A stretch of 64,000 nt of DNA, taken from the NCBI RefSeq assembly GCF_009711345.1, contig NZ_SMMA01000062.1, positions 124,001 through 188,000 of the forward strand, written 5' to 3'. The translations under genes and the position numbers were made by a program. The notes below the pieces were generated by a model. The model did no database searches and was not told where the DNA came from. It saw nothing but the letters and a program-made list of their open reading frames with translations. This document shows positions 58,085 to 64,000 of this stretch, piece after piece (the stretch's first letter is position 1; each line of letters opens with the position of its first letter). Source of the stretch: Pseudovibrio flavus. Lineage in GTDB: Bacteria; Pseudomonadota; Alphaproteobacteria; Rhizobiales; Stappiaceae.

Positions 58085-59614
58085 TTAACCGAGAGTCTTG
58101 ACGAATGCGTCCAGAGCAGCTTTCAGCTTTTCCGTCAAATCGGCGTCGAGTGCCTTCTTCTCCCAGATAGCTGCGAGAAGATCTGCATGGTCTGCACGCA
58201 GGAAGCGCAACAGGCCAGCTTCGAATTCACGAACAGCATCTACCGGACGGCCGTCCAGGTAACCGTTCACGCCTGCGAAGATAACAGCAACCTGCTCTTC
58301 GGTTTTCAGAGGCGAGAACTGAGGCTGCTTGAGCAGTTCAGTCAGGCGAGCACCACGGTTCAGAAGCTTCTGAGTGGTTGCGTCCAGGTCAGAACCGAAC
58401 TGAGCAAATGCCGCCATTTCGCGGTACTGCGCCAGCTCACCCTTAATAGGACCAGCAACCTGCTTCATCGCCTTGATCTGCGCGGAAGAACCTACGCGGG
58501 AAACCGACAGACCAACGTTCACTGCAGGGCGGATACCCTGGAAGAACAGGTCGGTTTCAAGGAAGATCTGGCCATCGGTAATGGAGATAACGTTGGTCGG
58601 AATAAATGCCGACACGTCGTTACCCTGGGTTTCAATAACCGGCAGAGCGGTCAGGGAACCTTTACCGTGCTCTTCGTTCAGCTTTGCAGAACGTTCCAGC
58701 AGACGGGAGTGCAGGTAGAAAACGTCACCTGGGTATGCTTCACGTCCTGGTGGACGGCGGAGCAGCAGGGACATCTGACGATAAGCAACAGCCTGCTTGG
58801 AAAGGTCATCATAACCGATCACAGCGTGCATGGAGTTATCGCGGAAGAATTCGCCCATGGTGGTGCCGGAGAACGGAGCCAGATACTGCAGTGGTGCAGG
58901 ATCGGAAGCCGTTGCAGCAACAACGATGGAGTACTCGAGAGCACCAGCGTCTTCCAGAGCTTTCACGAACTGTGCGACGGTAGAGCGCTTCTGGCCTACT
59001 GCTACGTAGATGCAGTAGAGCTTGTCGTGCTCATCGTCAGAAGCGTGAAGAGGCTTCTGGTTGAGGAAGGTGTCGAGGATGATGGCGGTTTTACCGGTCT
59101 GACGGTCACCAATAACCAGCTCGCGCTGTCCACGACCGATCGGAATCAGTGCGTCGATAGCCTTAAGGCCGGTAGACATTGGTTCATGAACGGACTTACG
59201 TGGCAGAATGCCAGGTGCCTTCACGTCAACGCGGCGGCGCTCGGTTGCCTCGATCGGACCTTTACCGTCAATCGGGTTACCCAGTGGGTCAACCACGCGG
59301 CCAAGGAGACCTTTACCAACCGGCACTTCCACGATAGCGCCTGTACGCTTAACCGTGTCGCCTTCTTTAATGTCACGGTCGCTACCAAAAATAACGACAC
59401 CAACGTTGTCAGATTCAAGGTTAAGAGCCATACCCCGGATACCACCCGGGAATTCGACCATTTCACCTGCCTGAACGTTGTCCAAACCGTAAACGCGGGC
59501 AATACCGTCACCTACGGAAAGAACTTGACCAACTTCAGTCACTTCAGCTTCCTGGCCGAAGTTCTTGATCTGGTCTTTGAGGATTGCGGAAATTTCCGCG
59601 GCCCGAATGTCCAT
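58085..59614 (-). CDS. atpA: F0F1 ATP synthase subunit alpha
   Basis: A 509-residue nucleotide-binding subunit. The P-loop GDRQTGKT is at 169-176; [20 protein letters not shown] and the arginine-finger region [20 protein letters not shown] follow. The N-terminus [16 protein letters not shown] is typical. The ATG shares one base with the atpH stop (TGATG), so the two are translationally linked. Confidence 0.97.
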   Translation of the reverse strand: MDIRAAEISAILKDQIKNFGQEAEVTEVGQVLSVGDGIARVYGLDNVQAGEMVEFPGGIRGMALNLESDNVGVVIFGSDRDIKEGDTVKRTGAIVEVPVGKGLLGRVVDPLGNPIDGKGPIEATERRRVDVKAPGILPRKSVHEPMSTGLKAIDALIPIGRGQRELVIGDRQTGKTAIILDTFLNQKPLHASDDEHDKLYCIYVAVGQKRSTVAQFVKALEDAGALEYSIVVAATASDPAPLQYLAPFSGTTMGEFFRDNSMHAVIGYDDLSKQAVAYRQMSLLLRRPPGREAYPGDVFYLHSRLLERSAKLNEEHGKGSLTALPVIETQGNDVSAFIPTNVISITDGQIFLETDLFFQGIRPAVNVGLSVSRVGSSAQIKAMKQVAGPIKGELAQYREMAAFAQFGSDLDATTQKLLNRGARLTELLKQPQFSPLKTEEQVAVIFAGVNGYLDGRPVDAVREFEAGLLRFLRADHADLLAAIWEKKALDADLTEKLKAALDAFVKTLG

Positions 59615-60174
59615 CAGCCGACCTCTTTCATCGCGAACTTAAGAGAGTTGAGCTTGGTACGCAGCGAAGTATCGATCATCTTACTGCCAAGCTTGACAAT
59701 GAGACCACCGAGAATGGAAGGATCCACTTTCACTGCAATCTTAACGTTCTTGCCCGTAGAAGCATTAAGCGCTTCCTGAAGGGCAGCGGTATGCTCAGCA
59801 CTCAGTTCCGCCACTGAAGTAACTTCAGCGGTCGCTTCACCGCGTTTAGCGGCAAGTAGGGAACGGAATGCGGCGATCATACCTGGAACGGCGAAGAGGC
59901 GCCGATTTTGGGCTACCAACTTCACAAAATTAGCGGTCAGGCCAGAGATACCGGCCTTTTCCAAAATGATATCTAGCGCTTTCGTCTGCGCATCTGCGCT
60001 GTAAACCGGGCTCTTAATGAGACGGCCGAGATCAGCGCTTTCGTTGATCAGCGCTTCAAATTGATCGAGACCCTTTTCCACTTCAGCGGTCTTACCCTGC
60101 TCCTCGGCAAGGTCTAGAAGAGCTGAAGCGTAACGTAGGGCCACGCCAGAAATGAGAGATACGTTGTCAGTCAC
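59614..60174 (-). CDS. atpH: F0F1 ATP synthase subunit delta
   Basis: A 186-residue stator subunit (OSCP family). The N-terminal helical domain has [19 protein letters not shown]; the C-terminal signature [20 protein letters not shown] is followed by [13 protein letters not shown]. Start: GTG 60174 gives [11 protein letters not shown], the family's usual beginning, with GGAGAG upstream; a TTG nine codons earlier has no ribosome site. It is first in atpHAGDC; F0 genes lie elsewhere, normal for alphaproteobacteria. Confidence 0.93.
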   Translation of the reverse strand: MTDNVSLISGVALRYASALLDLAEEQGKTAEVEKGLDQFEALINESADLGRLIKSPVYSADAQTKALDIILEKAGISGLTANFVKLVAQNRRLFAVPGMIAAFRSLLAAKRGEATAEVTSVAELSAEHTAALQEALNASTGKNVKIAVKVDPSILGGLIVKLGSKMIDTSLRTKLNSLKFAMKEVG

Positions 60175-60385
60175 TGGATCCGTGCTCTCCTGCGCGCTCA
60201 AAGGTTGGAAAACAAAAATTGCCCGATTTCCAACGCCTTGAAAAGGCGCACTTTATTCAGTTACCAGGACAAAACAGGATTGATTTGCCCAATAAGCCGC
60301 GAACCGCATAGCACAGCCATCACAGCCTTGCAATACAAGCTAGGTATTCCTTTTAGGCGGGAAACTCCGCATTTATACAGACAAG
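60175..60385 (-). promoter_or_regulatory. priA-atpH spacer, probable promoter region of the ATP synthase operon
   Basis: On the minus strand TTGCAA, then 17 nt, then TATGCG is a weak sigma-70-like pair near 60330-60300. A hairpin CGCCTT-GAA-AAGGCG (about 60234-60248) lies in the leader. No ORF is credible. Confidence 0.35.
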
Positions 60386-62617
60386 TTAGAAGAAATTTTG
60401 CGGATCTATGTCAACTTGTAGTCGAATTCCGCCCTTGGGATTCGGCGCTTGTGACAGCCAATTGCGTATAAAACCCTGCAAATCAAAGGCTCTACCTGCC
60501 ATCACGAGCAAACGAAAACGATAGCGCCCACGCACCAACGCGAGCGCTGCTTCTGCCGGTCCCAGCACTGTCACGCCATCGAGAAGCGGCAATATGCCTA
60601 TGAGGCATTTTGCATAGGATTCTGTTTCTCCACGGTCTGTCCCCGATATTATCAATGCAGCAAGGCGACCAAATGGCGGAAGTCCGGCCCTTTGGCGCGA
60701 CTCGATTTCTGCATGGTAAAATTCATCAGGATTTCCACTTAAAAGTGCTTGGATAACCGGTTGCTCGGGCGCGTAGCTCTGCAAAATGCCGAGTCCCTTG
60801 CCGTGAATACGGCCCGCACGACCGGTTACCTGCGCTAATAGTTGAAATGTTCTCTCGCCAGCGCGTGGATCTCCGTTGGATAACCCGAGATCGGCATCAA
60901 TAATGCCCACCAAAGTCATCAGGGGAAAGTTGTGGCCTTTGGCAACGAGCTGTGTGCCGATGACGATATCGACCTCGCCTTCCTCGACCAGCTTCATCTC
61001 GCGTTTGACGCGTTCCATGCCGCCAGGAAGGTCCGATGACAACACAAGAACGCGTGCTTCAGGGAACAGGCTGCTGACTTCCTCACCGATCCGCTCCACG
61101 CCCGGACCACAGGCCACGAGCGTATCCGGCTTCTCGCACTCTGGGCATTTATGGGGTACAGGCTGGCTATAGCCGCAGTGATGACAAACGAGCTTACCCT
61201 TGAAGCGGTGCTCCACAAGCCACGCGGAACAGTTCTCACAGTGGAAGCGATGGCCGCAGGTACGGCAGAGCGTCAACGGCGCATAGCCACGCCGGTTCAA
61301 GAAGAGAAGAGACTGGTTGCCGTTGCCCAGCGCGGTTGCCATTTCCTGTACAAGCTGCGGGGCAAGCCAACTGCCTCGTTCAGGCCCCTCTGTACGCATG
61401 TCGACACTTTTAATGGTCGGCATTTCGGCGCCAGAAGCACGGGCAGGAAGGCGCAGCATTTCGTATCGGCCGGAATGAACGTTCACCTGACTTTCTACGG
61501 AAGGTGTCGCGCTGGCAAGCACCACAGGGAACTTGGAGATATGTCCGCGCACGACCGCCATATCGCGGGCGTTATAAGGGACGCGGTCATCTTGTTTGTA
61601 TGCGCCGTCGTGTTCTTCGTCGACCACGATCAGCCCTAGATCCTTAAAGGGAAGGAAAAGGGAAGAGCGAGCACCCACCACGACTTTTACTTCGCCATTG
61701 GCGACACCACGCCATGTACGCTCGCGGCGTTTAGCTGGAACCTGCGAGTGCCATTCGGCGGGACGAGCCCCAAAGCGCTCTTCAAAACGAGTTAGAAACT
61801 GACTTGTTAGCGCGATTTCCGGCACAAGCACGAGCGCCTGCTTATTCTGCCGCATCGCCTCGGCAATCGCCTCAAAATAGACTTCCGTTTTACCGGAACC
61901 GGTCACACCGTCGATGAGAAAGGCTTTAAAGCCATTTCCAATGGCGGCGGTTAAGCGGTCTGCAGCGTTCTGCTGGTGTTCATTGAGGGTACGTCCCTTC
62001 TTATTCGGGTCAGGGTCCGGCAATGGCGGCGTTGCCGGCATCATCACCGTTTCAAGAACGCCCTGCTTATAAAGGCCCTCGACTACAGACGCACTAACCC
62101 CTGCAACACCGGCAAGGCCCGCCTTGGTCCACGCCATGCCGTCTTCAAGGTATTCCAGAACCTTTTCGCGAGCGGTGGTCATACGATCTGGCTCAACGTC
62201 GAACAGACGTCTGTAACCGGTCACCATAGGCTCCGGTTCCAATGCTTCTTCGGAGCGCAAGATCATGCGCAGCACCATACCCGGTGCGCCCAGCGTCCAG
62301 TTGGCAACCCAATCTACAAAACGGCGCAGATCATCACTGATGGGCTTGGCTTCATAAGCGTGCAGGATGCTTTTCAGCTTTTTCGGGTTCACGTTGCTAT
62401 CAATCGGGCCGTCCCACACAGCTCCAACAACTTCGCGATTGCCTAGAGGTACACGCACGATAGAGCCCGGACGAACGCTCATCCCCTCCGGCACTTTATA
62501 GGAGTAGGCTGTATTAACCGCGACGGGAACCAGAACAGGAACAACGGCTTGAGGCCCATCGTCAGTTGTCCCACCAAAAAAATCCCGCTGATGCGTCAAG
62601 TCTCTCGCCCTTCCCAA
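60386..62617 (-). CDS. priA: Primosomal helicase PriA
   Basis: A 743-residue 3'-5' helicase that restarts stalled replication forks. The N-terminal DNA-binding domain contains YSYKVPEGMSVRPGSIVRVP. The helicase core has Walker A GVTGSGKTEVYF (from 237) and DEEHDGAYKQ. A two-zinc insert shows CRTCGHRFHCENC followed by CHHCGYSQPVPHKCPECEK. The far end of the core is VTGRAGRIHGKG-like. The first start is TTG 62617; another TTG at 62599 has a better purine-rich site upstream. priA before atpHAGDC is a conserved Rhizobiales order. Confidence 0.95.
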   Translation of the reverse strand: MGRARDLTHQRDFFGGTTDDGPQAVVPVLVPVAVNTAYSYKVPEGMSVRPGSIVRVPLGNREVVGAVWDGPIDSNVNPKKLKSILHAYEAKPISDDLRRFVDWVANWTLGAPGMVLRMILRSEEALEPEPMVTGYRRLFDVEPDRMTTAREKVLEYLEDGMAWTKAGLAGVAGVSASVVEGLYKQGVLETVMMPATPPLPDPDPNKKGRTLNEHQQNAADRLTAAIGNGFKAFLIDGVTGSGKTEVYFEAIAEAMRQNKQALVLVPEIALTSQFLTRFEERFGARPAEWHSQVPAKRRERTWRGVANGEVKVVVGARSSLFLPFKDLGLIVVDEEHDGAYKQDDRVPYNARDMAVVRGHISKFPVVLASATPSVESQVNVHSGRYEMLRLPARASGAEMPTIKSVDMRTEGPERGSWLAPQLVQEMATALGNGNQSLLFLNRRGYAPLTLCRTCGHRFHCENCSAWLVEHRFKGKLVCHHCGYSQPVPHKCPECEKPDTLVACGPGVERIGEEVSSLFPEARVLVLSSDLPGGMERVKREMKLVEEGEVDIVIGTQLVAKGHNFPLMTLVGIIDADLGLSNGDPRAGERTFQLLAQVTGRAGRIHGKGLGILQSYAPEQPVIQALLSGNPDEFYHAEIESRQRAGLPPFGRLAALIISGTDRGETESYAKCLIGILPLLDGVTVLGPAEAALALVRGRYRFRLLVMAGRAFDLQGFIRNWLSQAPNPKGGIRLQVDIDPQNFF

Positions 62618-62742
62618 GAAAGAACCATATTAATGTTGTTGATTCGGGACAGTCTAGGCTAAACAAAGACTAAACCGACCTACTTGTTTTCGCTCTCAAT
62701 CATTTGCAGAGCGGCCATAGTGGATATAGGAGCCACATCGAA

Positions 62743-63396
62743 ATGAAGTTTTTTGTCGATACAGCTGATACCGCTGAAATTAAAGAGCTAGCAGCAACTG
62801 GCCTGTTGGACGGTGTAACCACTAACCCTTCTCTTATCATGAAGGCTGGCCGCCCGATGAAAGAAGTGATTGCAGAAATCTGCGATCTTGTTGATGGCCC
62901 TGTTTCTGCAGAAGTCGTTGCTATGGAAAAAGACGCGATGCTTGCTGAAGCGCGCGAACTCACTGCTATTGCAAACAACATCTGCATCAAGCTGCCTCTG
63001 ACCCTTGAAGGCTTGAAGGCTTGCCGTGTACTTTCCGATCAGGGCACACAGACCAACGTTACTCTGTGCTTCTCTGCTAATCAGGCACTGCTGGCAGCAA
63101 AAGCGGGCGCGACCTTTATTTCTCCGTTCATCGGCCGTCTTGATGACATTCACATCGACGGCCTGGACCTTATCTCCGACATTCGTCAGATCTACGACAA
63201 CTACATGTTCGAGACCGAAATTCTGGCAGCTTCTATCCGTACCGCAAACCACGTGAAAGATTGTGCGCTGCTTGGTGCTGATGTTGCAACCATTCCACCG
63301 GCAACCCTCAAAGCGCTGGTCAAGCATCCGCTGACTGAAAAGGGTCTGGAATCCTTTATGGCTGACTGGGCAAAAACCGGTCAGAGCATCATCTAA
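62743..63396 (+). CDS. tal: Short transaldolase / fructose-6-phosphate aldolase family protein
   Basis: A 217-residue TIM-barrel enzyme of the TalC/FSA type. The Schiff-base Lys is Lys83 in [30 protein letters not shown] and [11 protein letters not shown] are family blocks. Bacterial members of this length usually act as transaldolase in the pentose phosphate pathway; FSA activity cannot be told apart by sequence. Start: ATG 62743 with AGGAG 10 nt upstream; the frame is open earlier but not conserved. A strong terminator follows. Confidence 0.93.
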   Translation: MKFFVDTADTAEIKELAATGLLDGVTTNPSLIMKAGRPMKEVIAEICDLVDGPVSAEVVAMEKDAMLAEARELTAIANNICIKLPLTLEGLKACRVLSDQGTQTNVTLCFSANQALLAAKAGATFISPFIGRLDDIHIDGLDLISDIRQIYDNYMFETEILAASIRTANHVKDCALLGADVATIPPATLKALVKHPLTEKGLESFMADWAKTGQSII

Positions 63397-63418
63397 ACCC
63401 TTTTGGGATTTTGATCGC

Positions 63419-63450
63419 AAAAGCGCGGGCTACGGCCTGCGCTTTTTTTG
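63419..63450 (+). terminator. Rho-independent terminator after tal
   Basis: A 10-position stem with one G-T pair (AAGCGCGGGC with GCCTGCGCTT) has a TACG loop and seven T. Confidence 0.92.
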
Positions 63451-63574
63451 TTGCTGCGCCTATAAAGCTCCCCTTAGTGCAATAGATAGGTAAGCCCCTC
63501 GCTGACCCCACTGCGCATCAATACCTATAAAAACCAACGTGTTTTGATGCTGGTCAATTTCATTTGGCGCGACT

Positions 63575-63741
63575 CGTATATTCTCTTAAGCACAGATACA
63601 CAATTTCGAGGGATGGCATCGCCGCACTCAATATGCCCCAAAGTTGACCTAACCTCTCAACGCCCTCGAATGTTCGCTTGCTGATCCCCTCCCTCCTCCT
63701 TGCAAGCGGCAAAACCCCGCTCCGCTAGCGGGGTTTTTTGC
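63575..63741 (+). ncRNA. Candidate trans-acting small RNA with an anti-Shine-Dalgarno loop
   Basis: A -10-like TATATT at 63577-63582 is followed by a structured stretch without an ORF. A TTCGAGGG/CCCTCGAA stem (63605-63612 with 63663-63670) encloses a GGCAT/ATGCC helix. Then CGCTTGC/GCAAGCG (63675-63681 with 63702-63708) holds a 20-nt loop with CCCCTCCCTCCTCCT. An 11-bp terminator AAAACCCCGCT/AGCGGGGTTTT with a T tail (63711-63739) ends it. The CU-rich loop can pair with ribosome-binding sites. This is the layout of rhizobial regulatory RNAs such as the alpha-r14/NfeR1 group. No clear -35 box is visible. Confidence 0.65.
63711..63739 (+). terminator. Orphan rho-independent terminator
   Basis: A perfect 11-bp stem with a 5-nt loop and six T. 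No protein gene ends here, which supports an RNA gene upstream. Confidence 0.93.
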
Positions 63742-63789
63742 TGAGTTTGAGCACGTTTTGTTCTTTTTTCTCTGCTGAGCCCGCTTTGA

Positions 63790-63804
63790 TTAACACAAAG
63801 TTAA
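63790..63804. promoter_or_regulatory. Candidate CtrA-binding site upstream of the endonuclease I gene
   Basis: TTAACACAAAGTTAA is a perfect TTAA-N7-TTAA, the CtrA consensus, 48 nt before the start codon. Single sites occur by chance, so this needs support. Confidence 0.35.
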
Positions 63805-63852
63805 TGCTCCTGCGTCAACGCTGTTGGAACCCAAACCGACGAGTGTTGATTG

Positions 63853-64000
63853 ATGCGCACCTTCCGCTTTTTTTCCGCAGTGCTAATTCTGCTTTTCTCC
63901 GGCTCAGCTGTACTGGCCCAGCCTGATTTCAAGTTCGGGACTGCCAAGCGCCTTCTGGAGAAGAAGGTCTATTTTGAAGAAGTAGACCGCAGAACGTTTT
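63853..64000 (+). CDS. Endonuclease I family secreted nuclease, N-terminal part only
   Basis: The first 49 codons are present. A signal peptide is clear: basic MRTFRFF, a hydrophobic core SAVLILLFSGSAVLA and a likely cut before QPD. The next segment DFKFGTAKRLLEKKVYFEEV matches the start of the mature endonuclease I fold, where a conserved His-rich and CGC segment should follow beyond the window. Likely periplasmic or extracellular DNase. A CtrA-like site lies upstream. Confidence 0.65.
   Translation, partial: MRTFRFFSAVLILLFSGSAVLAQPDFKFGTAKRLLEKKVYFEEVDRRTF

Noticed and set aside
58076-59779. A 567-codon plus-strand open frame opposite atpA
   Set aside because: Long only because atpA has strong codon bias. 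No domain is recognisable and it has no ribosome site.

Overview
The window is a stretch of chromosome from an alphaproteobacterium of the order Rhizobiales (Hyphomicrobiales). Three gene orders point there: ctpA - divergent polysaccharide deacetylase - rppH; lptC-lptA-lptB-rpoN-hpf-ptsN; and pckA facing chvI-chvG-hprK-manX-ptsH, followed by ahcY, divL, tsaE/amgK, murU, addB, addA, trxA and grpE. The base composition looks moderate rather than GC-rich, which suggests a marine member such as the Pseudovibrio/Stappia group. That last step is inference. Nearly everything is core-genome. I see no insertion sequence, prophage, CRISPR array or plasmid gene.

Layout. 0-5 kb: end of ctpA, a YibQ-like deacetylase, rppH, queG, a glutathione S-transferase broken in a run of nine G, and uppP. 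5-12 kb: an NDUFA9-like protein, tRNA-Leu(CAG), rnd, the LPS-export genes lptCAB, rpoN, hpf and ptsN. 12-18 kb: a heat-shock pair (hsp20 and a DUF1150 gene) behind a sigma-32 promoter and a ROSE-type RNA thermometer, then the ugpBAEC glycerol-3-phosphate uptake operon with a candidate Pho box. 18-26 kb: photolyase, a YaiI protein, FetAB-like exporter, two tRNA-Ala(GGC), a TIGR02300 protein, and aroA-cmk-rpsA. 26-27.3 kb: a gene-poor, AT-rich interval with a candidate small RNA and a tiny membrane ORF. 27-40 kb: sppA, ihfB, a LapA-domain protein, an ornithine cyclodeaminase family gene, a TRIC-type channel, grpE, trxA, addAB, murU and a tsaE-amgK fusion. 40-52 kb: divL, ahcY, a Nudix gene, HPr, EIIA, HprK, ChvG, ChvI and pckA. 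52-64 kb: two molybdenum-cofactor accessory genes, a small GcrA-C-terminus-like protein, the F1 ATP synthase genes atpHAGDC (atpG carries a frameshift), priA, a short transaldolase, a second candidate small RNA and the start of an endonuclease I gene.

How the genes work together. Envelope building and recycling are well represented: UppP, LptABC, and AmgK plus MurU. Regulation combines RpoN, PtsN, HPr, HprK and EIIA of the regulatory phosphotransferase system with ChvG/ChvI, whose gene faces pckA. DivL, a CtrA-type site and a GcrA-like zinc motif point to the alphaproteobacterial cell-cycle circuit. Recombination is covered by AddAB and PriA.

The most interesting signals are non-coding. They are the thermometer in front of hsp20 and two independent terminator-ended RNAs (near 27.0 kb and 63.7 kb) that each show a C-rich, anti-Shine-Dalgarno loop. 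The frameshift in atpG, normally an indispensable gene, and the one in the GST gene should be checked first as possible sequence errors.
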